Positions 1-7,262 of a stretch of 36,802 nt of DNA are shown one piece after another. Below the pieces are notes generated by a model that saw nothing but the letters and a program-made list of their open reading frames with translations, had not been told where the DNA came from and ran no database searches. The stretch spans positions 1 through 36,802 of IMG/VR virus record IMGVR_UViG_3300043399_000977. One strand, given 5' to 3'. The DNA comes from a virus. Every line of letters begins with the position of its first letter. Within the stretch, counting starts at the first letter, position 1. The translations under genes and the position numbers were made by a program.

Positions 1-12
1 GGTCGGGAAACT
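1..12. repeat. terminal direct repeat, left copy; probable cos overhang
   Basis: The 12 bases GGTCGGGAAACT are identical to the last 12 bases of the window. When the two ends are joined, the 12-mer is flanked by CGCG on both sides, giving local two-fold symmetry of the kind expected at a terminase nicking site. Lambda has a 12-base overhang followed by CGCG. The site is about 80 bp from the small terminase start in the circular form, and the large terminase belongs to the cos-cutting GpA family. I infer a cohesive-end site. An assembly overlap cannot be excluded. Confidence 0.7.
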
Positions 13-395
13 CGCGTCGCATAAACCCCGCGCAAAAGATTCCTTTGCCCTTCGGGCCCCGACATGTCCCGACGACCCGCCCGACCGTCCTTCAGGAATC
101 CGACAAAATGCAGACCTGAAGAACGTCCTTTCGCGTTTTTCTCGGATTCAATGCTTTCTGGATTATCTCAAGAGTAGGTTCACAGGTCTGAAAGGACTGC
201 ATATGTATTCATTCTAAGGGGATTGCGGGCCAGGATCTTGCGAACCTCCATCGAACCTTTGCACACCTTGGCCCCCCCCATGCGCATCATGCGCCGACCG
301 CTCGGCGCGTCGATTTGCCGCTTCGATCCGCAAAACCGCACACCTGTCAGACGTCCGCGAACCTCTCACCACACCGAGGGAACGGGAGGTCTGCA
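13..395. other. non-coding region beside cos, upstream of the late operon in the circle
   Basis: No convincing gene is seen here. In the circular genome this segment separates the terminator of the early operon from cos and the small terminase, so it is a candidate site for cos-accessory elements and a late promoter. Bases 120-230 are AT-richer than the rest. CAGACCT (111-117) pairs with AGGTCTG (184-190), and GTCCTTTC (125-132) pairs with GAAAGGAC (190-197). The two pairs are interleaved, as in a pseudoknot. GGAATCCG at 95-102 recurs inverted at 36764-36771 on the other side of cos. I could not fix a promoter with confidence. Confidence 0.45.
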
Positions 396-433
396 GGCAA
401 AAGGAAAGGGCACCCAGATCGCCCTGAGTGCCC
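396..433 (-). terminator. rho-independent terminator after the early operon
   Basis: GGGCAC (408-413) pairs with GTGCCC (428-433), with a further CAG/CTG pairing inside. On the minus strand the stem is followed by TTTCCTTTT. It lies about 95 bases past the helicase stop codon and should end the leftward early transcript before cos. Confidence 0.6.
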
Positions 434-436
434 CTG

Positions 437-534
437 CTGCCCGCTACGCGGGAAGTAGCCGTCCCTACTGCCCGCTACGCGGGAAGTAGCCGTCCCTACT
501 GCCCGCTACGCGGGAAGTAGCCGTCCCTACTGCC
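437..534. repeat. three tandem 31-bp hairpin repeats
   Basis: Three exact copies of a 31-bp unit occupy 437-467, 468-498 and 499-529, and a partial fourth runs to 534. Each unit holds CCCGC-TAC-GCGGG, a 5-bp stem with a 3-base loop, and GTAG...CTAC. The array covers the stop codon of the helicase gene (527-529). There are no spacers, so it is not CRISPR. It may be a host-type intergenic repeat acquired by the phage, an RNA-stabilising 3' structure, or a protein-binding array. Its function is unknown. Confidence 0.85.
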
Positions 535-2269
535 GCACGCACGAGTAGGTCGCCTGCCGCGCCCCTTCCCGGCTCCCGAACTGGTAGTTCCGGCCCATGC
601 TGTCCACGAACATCAGCCCATTCACCAGCCGCTTCAGCACGCTGCCGAACCTCGTCGCCATCGGCCGGTCGAGGAAGGCCGCAGCCTGTTCCCTCTTGTC
701 TTCGGCCGTTGGATCCCGGCGCACCACATCACCGTCCTCGTCAGTGTGCTCCACCGGCTTCCATCGGCCCTTCCCGGCATCGAGGTCCCGGAAGACGTCA
801 TCCCATGTCCCGAGAGCCTCGACGAAGAGCCCGGTCTTCCGCGCAATCGGCACCAGATCCGCCAACTTGATGGCATGCACCTGCCGACCTTCGACCAGCT
901 GATCGAGCGCCCGCCTCGCCAGTTCCCGCGCATCGGCCAGCAGCGGGTTCCCTTGCACATCCGCAGGCTTCTCGGTCGGATCCCCCAGCACCGCATGGAT
1001 GACGACTTTCGGCACCACCCGGCACCATCCTTCGAAGCTCCCAATCTTCCGCGCCAGCTCCGCCGGACGCAGCTGCTCCATGATCTCCGCATTGCGCACC
1101 AGAGCCCACAGCGACGCCAGAATGCGCGCCCGGTTGGCATCATCGGCCAGCCACTCCTCAGTCATGTCGATCGCATCATCAGGCAGCGTCCGCTGATCGT
1201 ACTGGACTGGTTGGAACAGGTCACACACAAGCGACCTCCGGAAAAGGTCATCGGTGAAGGTCAGCTGGTTCCCCGTCACCAGTGTCACCCCACGCAACGG
1301 CACACTGAACCGATCCTTCCCCCCCATCACCCGGCCCGACCACCTCGAGCTGGTGATCCATCCATTCAGCAGGCCACTCTTCAGCAGGCCCGACTGATCA
1401 TCGAAAAACAGGTACGGCGCGAAGTCCTGCGCCGCTGAGTCCAGCTCCTTCTTGAAGTCCTCCACCCTCTCCCACCAGGCGCTCACGGCCGCCCCGCCGA
1501 AAACCGGGATCAGGCACATCTGCGCAAGTCGCGTCTTCCCCGATGCCACTTGGTTCGCGTTCCAGACGAACATCGGAGGCCGCGCCCCCGGCGGCATCAT
1601 CCCCATGCAGAAAACCGTCAGCATGCCCGAGATGTGGACTGCCCGGCTCCGCTCCGGATCGCCGAATGGGAAATACTTGAGCATCTCAAGGAGGAACGAC
1701 CGCGCTTCGTCCGCATCCATTTCCTCATCGTAGTCCAGCCCAGCCCGGAGCGTGAAGATGCCAGACTCCGCATCATACCCCGGCTGCAGCAGCACCACCG
1801 ACCCATCCCCTCGCCGCACCGGGAGCTTTACCGGATTGATCCCATTGATGATCGGAATCTTGCACCGGAACGCATCGCTGGCCAGTATCTCTTCCGCTTT
1901 CTGACGGTTCAAGGAGACGAACTTCTTCTCCCCGTGGGACGTCTTCCAGAAGCTCACCCAGTCATCCACCCACGAGACGAACCTCGCGGACTTCATCAGC
2001 TGAAACCTCCCCGTCCCCTCATCGACGGTCACCAGTTCCTCACCGGCCCGGTACAGGCCGGAATGCCTCAAATGCTGGGCCAGCGCATGCGCCAGCTCAC
2101 CGACCCGGTCGCCGAGGTATATCTGAGGGACAGCCTGCTCGATGTCCTTGGGCAGTTCGACCCCCGCGTCGGCCATGTAGCTGCTGAGGTGTTTGACGGC
2201 CTCAGCGACCTCCGGAGGGAGCTGTTTCTTGCGGGCATCATGCGGCGGTTGATCGGGACTCTGACTCAT
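527..2269 (-). CDS. AAA+/SF3-type replicative helicase
   Basis: The 580-residue protein carries a P-loop near residues 239-246 (NQVASGKT), a Walker B hydrophobic run ending in two aspartates at 290-291 (LFFDD), a sensor-like asparagine at 334 (VTGNQ) and an RR pair at 345-346 that could act as the arginine finger. This order fits phage and plasmid replicative helicases of the AAA+/SF3 type, which unwind DNA at the fork using ATP. The gene follows the primase gene and overlaps its end by 32 bp, so primase and helicase are split proteins made together. The N-terminal 200 residues are not recognised. The exact subfamily is uncertain. The stop codon lies inside the 31-bp repeat array. Confidence 0.75.
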   Translation of the reverse strand: MSQSPDQPPHDARKKQLPPEVAEAVKHLSSYMADAGVELPKDIEQAVPQIYLGDRVGELAHALAQHLRHSGLYRAGEELVTVDEGTGRFQLMKSARFVSWVDDWVSFWKTSHGEKKFVSLNRQKAEEILASDAFRCKIPIINGINPVKLPVRRGDGSVVLLQPGYDAESGIFTLRAGLDYDEEMDADEARSFLLEMLKYFPFGDPERSRAVHISGMLTVFCMGMMPPGARPPMFVWNANQVASGKTRLAQMCLIPVFGGAAVSAWWERVEDFKKELDSAAQDFAPYLFFDDQSGLLKSGLLNGWITSSRWSGRVMGGKDRFSVPLRGVTLVTGNQLTFTDDLFRRSLVCDLFQPVQYDQRTLPDDAIDMTEEWLADDANRARILASLWALVRNAEIMEQLRPAELARKIGSFEGWCRVVPKVVIHAVLGDPTEKPADVQGNPLLADARELARRALDQLVEGRQVHAIKLADLVPIARKTGLFVEALGTWDDVFRDLDAGKGRWKPVEHTDEDGDVVRRDPTAEDKREQAAAFLDRPMATRFGSVLKRLVNGLMFVDSMGRNYQFGSREGARQATYSCVRQ

Positions 2270-3419
2270 GGGGAACTTGGGAAACTCGCAGCACCGGCAG
2301 CGACTGGATCGGCGTCCAGTCGGCCAATGGATTCAGGTAAAGGAGCCGCTGCAGCCGCGGCTCCGGAAATGGTTGGTATCCTCCCTCTCGGCCATCCTTG
2401 CCGCGCCGGAGGCAGCCCGGCAGGCGCGTCAAACGCACCGCCGAGAATACCCCTTTGTCCGCGCCCATCCTTGTCAGGACAGGCTTGAGGTAGTCCCTCA
2501 GCAGATCCCAATTCGCTTTGCTCTGCGCATCGACCCTCACCAGGGCATGCACCGACCGACCGCCCGACGTGTACAGCGCCACGATCCGCAGCGGCATCTG
2601 CACCAGCAGATTCAGCCACGCGTCCTCGATGCCTTCCTCGTCGCTTTCGACGACCATGTGCCGCCACGAAGCCACCGAGGCCGCCGACCTCCTTGAAAAC
2701 TTCTCTCCCGACGGATGCCACTGCCCGTCCACCGGCTGCCCCAGCCACCAGACCCCGCATCGCGCGGAAACGATCGCCCGCGGCGTCTCATCCATGCCGC
2801 CGACCTTCCGCGCCGGCTGCCCCTTCCGGTCCCCCAGCTCATACCATCCGCGCCGCTCCACATCCTGCGCACGCCAGTAGATGTACTGCCCCTGCGATCG
2901 CTCCGAGGTAAAAACGAGAGCCTTGTCCCCAGTCAGCAGGACCTCATCGAGGAAGCGCCCGGGAGTCAGGCCCACCGGATCCACCAGCGACCGCTGCGCC
3001 AACCACCGCGGCCCGATCTTCACCGGCCTCTGCTCGCGCTGCAGCGCTTCCGGATCATACTCCCTCCAGTTCCGCGCATCCTCGATCGATGTGCCAGGGA
3101 CCGCCGCCACCGCCGCCACGGCCGCCTTCTCGCTCCGCCCCTTGCTGTCGACCCGATCGCCCAGCAGATGCCCGCGAGGATGCTTGTGGGCGCAACTCTG
3201 CGCCTGCTTGAGCTTGTGCTCGAGTTCCTTCGTCGACCACCGCGGCTGGCACCGTTCATTGTACTCGAGCAGGAGCGACCACGCAGCCGACCACTCGAGA
3301 GCGAAGCCGTGGATGAGCGCGCCGGCCACCTTGAAGGTCGCCGTATGGCCGCCGGAGCCGCTGATGGCAGCATCCATGCGGGCCACGTACTTCCGCGCTC
3401 TCTCCACGACGTCGGTCAT
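2238..3419 (-). CDS. AEP-type DNA primase
   Basis: The 393-residue protein has the hallmarks of archaeo-eukaryotic primases of mobile elements. These are VESDE (about 257-261), GGRSVHALV (286-294, the SxH-type nucleotide-binding motif) and RLTRLPGCLR (329-338). The N-terminal 75 residues (GGHTATFKVAG ... LLLEYNERCQP) resemble the helical primase-associated domain usually found after the catalytic part, so the domain order looks inverted. It would make primers for the helicase encoded next. The start ATG at 3419 overlaps the stop codon of the upstream nuclease gene (ATGA). I did not pin down the metal-binding acidic triad. Confidence 0.7.
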   Translation of the reverse strand: MTDVVERARKYVARMDAAISGSGGHTATFKVAGALIHGFALEWSAAWSLLLEYNERCQPRWSTKELEHKLKQAQSCAHKHPRGHLLGDRVDSKGRSEKAAVAAVAAVPGTSIEDARNWREYDPEALQREQRPVKIGPRWLAQRSLVDPVGLTPGRFLDEVLLTGDKALVFTSERSQGQYIYWRAQDVERRGWYELGDRKGQPARKVGGMDETPRAIVSARCGVWWLGQPVDGQWHPSGEKFSRRSAASVASWRHMVVESDEEGIEDAWLNLLVQMPLRIVALYTSGGRSVHALVRVDAQSKANWDLLRDYLKPVLTRMGADKGVFSAVRLTRLPGCLRRGKDGREGGYQPFPEPRLQRLLYLNPLADWTPIQSLPVLRVSQVPHESESRSTAA

Positions 3420-3826
3420 TTCGTCTTCCCTTTCTCGTCTGTTGCTTCGGCAAACCCATTTTGGATCATCCACCAGGCCACGGAATACCCGTCAGAAGTC
3501 CAGCAGTCAGCGAGGCTGCGCCCGAAGCTGTCCGCCTTCTGAGTTTTGATGATGAGGCGGTTTCCAAAGCTCGCCAAATGCAGCGCGAGGAAGCTGCGGG
3601 CCTGCTCTCCAGCCGCCTTGCTTGGACCTTTCATTTCAGGGGCGTCTATCCCGAGAATCCTGATGACTTTTTTGCTCCAGATGGAATCACCCCGGTCGAC
3701 CATGGCCTCAAAGGTGTCGCCGTCGATGACCCGCAGTACTTCAGCGCGGTAGTGGTGGAGTTTTCCAAGCAGGCTCATTGCCGTTTCTCCATCCGCCGCA
3801 GTGATGGAGTCTGATCCCTCGCTCAT
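3416..3826 (-). CDS. SNase-like thermonuclease-family protein
   Basis: The 136-residue protein matches the staphylococcal nuclease fold. RVIDGDTFEA (32-41) gives the first calcium-binding aspartate, and RILGIDAPE (56-64) holds the equivalents of Arg35, Asp40 and Glu43. GEQAR comes at 73-77, and FGRSLAD (101-107) holds the equivalent of Arg87. All key residues appear to be present, so an active Ca-dependent nuclease is likely. No signal peptide is seen, so it would act in the cytoplasm, perhaps on host DNA or in recombination. ATGA overlaps link it to both neighbours. Confidence 0.85.
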   Translation of the reverse strand: MSEGSDSITAADGETAMSLLGKLHHYRAEVLRVIDGDTFEAMVDRGDSIWSKKVIRILGIDAPEMKGPSKAAGEQARSFLALHLASFGNRLIIKTQKADSFGRSLADCWTSDGYSVAWWMIQNGFAEATDEKGKTK

Positions 3827-4242
3827 GGCTGCCCTCCCTTCTTCGCTTCCGACTCGATCCCGAGGGCCTCGTAGGCCACCAGATCGACCATGGAATCCCG
3901 ATGACCCGGAGACGTCTGCAGCCGCGCCCGCTTGACGCATGCCATGAATCGCCAGCCCTGCGTCTCTGTCAGCTCAATGCCAGTCGCCTCCTTGAAAAGC
4001 CGCACGATCTCCGGCATCGACCGCTCACGGCCACGCTCCGGATCATACTCCTTTCCTCGAGCCTCGAGCGCCGCCAGTGCATCGCGCAGCAGGCCCTCGG
4101 CTGTGACTTCAGATTGCAGCTCAATGAAATGCTTTGCGCACCGCACGGTCATCCCGTCCCCGTCACCGCAGCCGCACGGCTTACTTTCGCCACTATATGG
4201 CGGCCCCCAGCACCACTGGTCCGTCTCCTCGCCAGCACTCAT
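3823..4242 (-). CDS. DUF6378-like phage protein
   Basis: The 139-residue protein has a short N-terminal cysteine-rich stretch (WCWGPPYSGESKPCGC). It then has an alpha-helical domain ending in a pattern typical of DUF6378: VKRARLQTSPGHRDSMVDLVAYEALGIE, given here as its key elements (K-R-A-R, then H-R-D-S-M-V-D, then A-Y-E-A-L-G). Such proteins are common in phage early operons and their biochemical role is not established. The start at 4242 overlaps the preceding stop codon. The name rests on pattern recognition only. Confidence 0.55.
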   Translation of the reverse strand: MSAGEETDQWCWGPPYSGESKPCGCGDGDGMTVRCAKHFIELQSEVTAEGLLRDALAALEARGKEYDPERGRERSMPEIVRLFKEATGIELTETQGWRFMACVKRARLQTSPGHRDSMVDLVAYEALGIESEAKKGGQP

Positions 4243-4427
4243 TGCGCACCCCCTCTCTTCGCAGCCCGGATGCTCGCCCGGACAGCTTCCCATCGGGCAT
4301 CCGCGCCACACTTGGCACTGCAGTAGCTGCGCTTCTTCCAGTTGAGCATCGAGACGTCGCTCGTTCGCTCGAGGGTCGCACCGCATCTGGCGCAGACCTT
4401 CCATTGGGTTTTCCTCGACTCACTCAC
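4239..4427 (-). CDS. small zinc-finger protein
   Basis: The predicted product has 62 residues. CARCG (12-16) and CSAKC (36-40) form a CxxC...CxxxC metal site in a lysine- and arginine-rich protein. GTG at 4427 is chosen because AGGAGG stands six bases upstream and the codon overlaps the preceding stop (GTGA). A longer ATG-started frame exists but would ignore this signal. It probably binds DNA or RNA, and no specific function is recognised. Confidence 0.6.
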   Translation of the reverse strand: MSESRKTQWKVCARCGATLERTSDVSMLNWKKRSYCSAKCGADARWEAVRASIRAAKRGGAQ

Positions 4428-4696
4428 TCGGCACCTCCTGCTTCGAATTGCTTCAGACACGAATCACAGAGCATCACATGGTAAACCACACTTCCATTCG
4501 TGATGAGTTCTTCGATCTGCTCCTCGGTCAGACGGTTTTGACCATTCATCAGATCCTCCTTCAAAGCTGCGCGGCACTTCCCATCCTCATCCGCACAGCC
4601 ACAGCGCTCGATCTCAGCCGTAAGCTCAATGAAGCTGTGAGGAGCACCAACGAATTCCGACGCACACTCATCGCATGTGACCAGTTCACCACTCAC
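4424..4696 (-). CDS. small cysteine-pair (zinc-binding) protein
   Basis: The 90-residue product has TCDEC near its N-terminus and LCDSC near its C-terminus, with two further cysteines (CGCADEDGKC) between, and is acidic. A GTG start at 4696 is supported by AAGGAGG six bases upstream and by a GTGA overlap with the gene before it. It may be a metal-binding regulatory protein. It is not related in an obvious way to the next zinc-finger gene, although both sit in the same tightly coupled set. Confidence 0.55.
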   Translation of the reverse strand: MSGELVTCDECASEFVGAPHSFIELTAEIERCGCADEDGKCRAALKEDLMNGQNRLTEEQIEELITNGSVVYHVMLCDSCLKQFEAGGAE

Positions 4697-4971
4697 TCCA
4701 CACCTCCTTTCATGGCTTCTTCTAATTCCCCCAACTCAGACTCCTTGGCTTTCATGATCGCCCAGACCATTCCCCCAGTGAACCGCCACGCAATCACTGC
4801 AGGCCAAACGCACACCGTTGCTGCGCCTACGATGGCAACTGCAACCGCCCCGGCCACGATGCCGACGAGCGCGAAATATCCCGCGATCTCTCGACGGAAC
4901 ACGCCCATTCTCCATTGCCAGCGGATTGCGATCTTCATCCTCCGGACGAATCGTTTTTCAACCTCGCTCAT
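4693..4971 (-). CDS. small two-segment membrane protein
   Basis: The 92-residue product has a basic N-terminus (EKRFVRRMKIAIRWQWRM), then a long hydrophobic stretch (YFALVGIVAGAVAVAIVGAATVCVW, residues about 31-56) and a second weaker one, and an acidic C-terminal tail. This suggests one or two inner-membrane segments. It lies mid-operon with ATGA and GTGA overlaps on both sides. The function is unknown; superinfection exclusion is one possibility for early membrane proteins, but nothing here proves it. Confidence 0.55.
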   Translation of the reverse strand: MSEVEKRFVRRMKIAIRWQWRMGVFRREIAGYFALVGIVAGAVAVAIVGAATVCVWPAVIAWRFTGGMVWAIMKAKESELGELEEAMKGGVE

Positions 4972-5573
4972 GGCCGGCCCCCCTTCCCGGCCCGCTTCGC
5001 CCGTTGAGTCCGCACGGCTTTCCTCGAGCAGGATCTGCCGCAACAGCTGCGCCGATCCCAGTCGTACTTGGAGATTCCCTCAGGAGGGCCAAACTCAATG
5101 TCGCATCCGAGACACCGCTTCTTGTCCTCCTGCCGCCAGCGGGCCTTGGCGATCGCCCTGACTTCTCGCTCCTTCGCGATCTCCTGCCTCGTCATATCGC
5201 TGGCCCAATTCGCGCCACTTTCCTCGGCATCCTTCTTGGCCTTCGCAATCCAGACAGTGATCAGTTCAGCCTGCAGCTTGAGCGCCGCCACGGCCTCCAC
5301 GAATCGCTCAATCGGCCCAGTGAGCATCCACATACGGACCCCCAGCGCCTCCTTCAGTCGCTTGAGGGATTCCGGCCGAGGCTCCCGGATCCCCTCCTCG
5401 ATGTCTCTGAGCGTGCAGGATTGGATGTTGGCCAGTGCCGCCAATTCCTGCCGAGTCTGAGGCTGCTTGGTCCCGCATGGAGAGTAGCTCAGGCGGAAAA
5501 ACTGGATCCGGCTGCCCACGCTCAGCTGCTCATCTGGTAAGAGCATGACAGGCGGTTTCTTGGCCCGGCTCAT
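4968..5573 (-). CDS. HTH (Xre-like) regulator with C-terminal zinc finger
   Basis: The 201-residue protein has an Xre-like helix-turn-helix at about residues 42-76 (RQELAALANIQSCTLRDIEEG ... LKRLKEALGV is the core pattern). A helical middle part follows, then a C-terminal metal site (CLGCDIEF ... CCGRSC). The ATG at 5573 has GGAGG six bases upstream and overlaps the previous stop codon. A longer GTG-started frame reaching 5777 exists, but it would cover the whole small gene upstream. It probably regulates transcription of phage genes or acts in a DNA complex. Confidence 0.6.
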   Translation of the reverse strand: MSRAKKPPVMLLPDEQLSVGSRIQFFRLSYSPCGTKQPQTRQELAALANIQSCTLRDIEEGIREPRPESLKRLKEALGVRMWMLTGPIERFVEAVAALKLQAELITVWIAKAKKDAEESGANWASDMTRQEIAKEREVRAIAKARWRQEDKKRCLGCDIEFGPPEGISKYDWDRRSCCGRSCSRKAVRTQRAKRAGKGGRP

Positions 5574-5770
5574 TTCGCACCTCCATTCCATCCGTGTGGG
5601 CGGGTCCGGCGTTGCTGTTTCCGACGCTCCCGCTGAGTTTGATGGCGATGCCACGGGATCCCGTGAGCCCTGGGCCGGAAGTCTCCAGGGAAGCATGGTC
5701 CCCAGGCTCCCATATCGCTCCCCATCATACTCGTCACTACCAGGAGCATGAGTGATTGTTGCCGCCTCAT
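5570..5770 (-). CDS. small basic hypothetical protein
   Basis: A 66-codon frame starts at ATG 5770 with AAGGAGG at ideal spacing. It overlaps the clamp stop codon (ATGA) and ends by an ATGA overlap with the HTH gene. The product is methionine-rich at its N-terminus and arginine-rich at its C-terminus, and no domain is recognised. The competing reading is that the HTH gene starts at GTG 5777 and this segment is its N-terminal extension, which reads as a plausible disordered peptide. Start signals favour the small gene. Confidence 0.4.
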   Translation of the reverse strand: MRRQQSLMLLVVTSMMGSDMGAWGPCFPGDFRPRAHGIPWHRHQTQRERRKQQRRTRPHGWNGGAK

Positions 5771-7212
5771 TCGGCACCTCCTTCCCCGCGCATTGGCATC
5801 AGCACGTATGTAAACTGCGCATCACAGCCGGCCGTCAGAGGGAGCCACGACCGCCAAACCAGAGGCCCCTTGGTTCTCGCATGCCCGATGTCCAGCGTAC
5901 CCGGTCCAGTCCCCGACAGGATCGGCACGTAATCCGGATTAAGCGCGACCCTACAGGGCTTTTCGACCTTAGTCTCCTCCGAGATCACCTGGACCACCTC
6001 AGTCCACCGTCCCCGATCCGCCTCAACCCCCTCAACGCGCACAATGCGGCCCGAAAGCTGCAGCTGCACAGAGTTGTTCTTCCCGCCAGCCAGCACCTCC
6101 GCGCGGCCGACGGCCTCCACGAGGGCCTCGATGTCCAGCACGACAAACTCGCCGCTCAACTCGGGAACCACGTTTTGCCATGCGGGATACTCCCCGTCGA
6201 CCACCTTGCCCCACACCTTGAATCCTTCCTCGCAGAACCACATCGCAACAACGCGAGGAGGTTTCCCACCGGGCTCCGGCACCGTCACAATGCCGAAGCC
6301 GGCTGCCGTCTTTTCGTTGCCGCTCAGCGTCGACAGGAGGAATGCTACCAGGGCATTCGGCGCGATGACCTTGGCACCTTGCTCTGACTTCCAGAAACCC
6401 AGCAGATCGCCGAACCCAACCCAGCTACCATCGAGAGCCTGCACAGTCGTGGCGATCGTTGCCAGCCGCTTCCCATCCGTCGCCACCATCCGCAGCTCCA
6501 TGACCTCATCGCGGCCCGGCCCACCAGCGCTTTTCATATCAAAGCAGACCCCATTGAGCACGTACCGCGTCGAGTCCGCCGACGTTGCCCCATAAATCGC
6601 CTTCAGCATTTTCTTCAGGGCCCGACTCGGGAAGTAGACCCCCTGCCCGTCCACCTTCGGCATGGGCGGCATGTCATCTACGCTAAGGACGCACAGCTCA
6701 GCGAACCAGGTCTCACTCCTGATCCCGAGCATCACCCCTCCGCCGATGGTGCCAATGCTGATGGTCTCACCCGCACGGTCCAGCAGCTTCCCGAAGGCGG
6801 CCGCCTCGACGGCCACGCCGCCACTCCCAGCCAACTGGACCCCGTCGTCCTCCGCCACCTTCTGCTCAGCATGCACATCCAGAGATGTCGCATGCAGGCG
6901 CAGGCCGAAGTCATCCCAGATCAGCCCCACGCACCGCAGGATCGGGAGCGCGTTGTTCCGGCCCGCCGCTTTGCCGACCCGCTGGAATGCCGCACGCAGC
7001 AGAGCCGTGGGCCCAGCCCAGCTCAGCACATCATCCGACTGCCCAGCGCCTTCTGCCGCCGCCTTCGGCGCCCGCTTCCGCTTCGGCTTTTCCGGCTCCG
7101 CAGCCGCCTCGGCAGGTTCCGCATCAGCCGCTTCGACGGGTCCCGCTTCAGCCACCTGGGCCGCTGCAGCGATTTCCGCCTTCCGTGCTTCGTCATCAGT
7201 GATCTCAGTCAT
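5767..7212 (-). CDS. dnaN-like: DnaN-like DNA polymerase sliding clamp
   Basis: The 481-residue protein has an alanine-, lysine- and proline-rich N-terminal extension of about 65 residues, then a beta-clamp. Typical clamp signatures follow in order: NALPIL near the first domain; RLHATSLDV; FPSRALKKML, with YVLNGVCF and MVATDGKRLA in the second domain; DGEYPAWQNVVP in the third; and the C-terminal end YVLMPMRG, matching the VMPMRL end of bacterial clamps. It would form a ring on DNA that holds polymerase. No polymerase is encoded in the window, so it probably serves the host polymerase. A phage-encoded clamp of this class is uncommon. The N-terminal extension is unlike host DnaN. Confidence 0.85.
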   Translation of the reverse strand: MTEITDDEARKAEIAAAAQVAEAGPVEAADAEPAEAAAEPEKPKRKRAPKAAAEGAGQSDDVLSWAGPTALLRAAFQRVGKAAGRNNALPILRCVGLIWDDFGLRLHATSLDVHAEQKVAEDDGVQLAGSGGVAVEAAAFGKLLDRAGETISIGTIGGGVMLGIRSETWFAELCVLSVDDMPPMPKVDGQGVYFPSRALKKMLKAIYGATSADSTRYVLNGVCFDMKSAGGPGRDEVMELRMVATDGKRLATIATTVQALDGSWVGFGDLLGFWKSEQGAKVIAPNALVAFLLSTLSGNEKTAAGFGIVTVPEPGGKPPRVVAMWFCEEGFKVWGKVVDGEYPAWQNVVPELSGEFVVLDIEALVEAVGRAEVLAGGKNNSVQLQLSGRIVRVEGVEADRGRWTEVVQVISEETKVEKPCRVALNPDYVPILSGTGPGTLDIGHARTKGPLVWRSWLPLTAGCDAQFTYVLMPMRGEGGAE

Positions 7213-7262
7213 ATCGTCGTTTGTTTTCGTTGGTTTGGTGGGCTCGGATTGAGCCCGTAAAA
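7213..7262 (-). promoter_or_regulatory. hairpin plus ACCAAACCAA leader before the clamp gene
   Basis: This 50-base gap is one of few in the early operon. On the minus strand it reads hairpin GGGCTC-5-GAGCCC (7240-7256), then ACCAAACCAA, then an A-rich stretch to the ATG. There is no Shine-Dalgarno sequence. The same hairpin-plus-CCAAACCAA arrangement precedes the gene at 10253, so it is probably a translation or processing signal rather than chance. Confidence 0.45.

Noticed and set aside
223-489. An 88-codon plus-strand frame near cos
   Set aside because: It runs through the early-operon terminator and the 31-bp repeats, has no ribosome site and gives an arginine- and proline-rich product typical of chance frames.
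437-534. Short CRISPR array
   Set aside because: The 31-bp units are directly adjacent with no spacers.
5574-5777. GTG 5777 as the start of the HTH/zinc-finger protein
   Set aside because: ATG 5573 has GGAGG at ideal spacing and an ATGA overlap; the longer reading would ignore both. It is kept as an alternative in the feature text.
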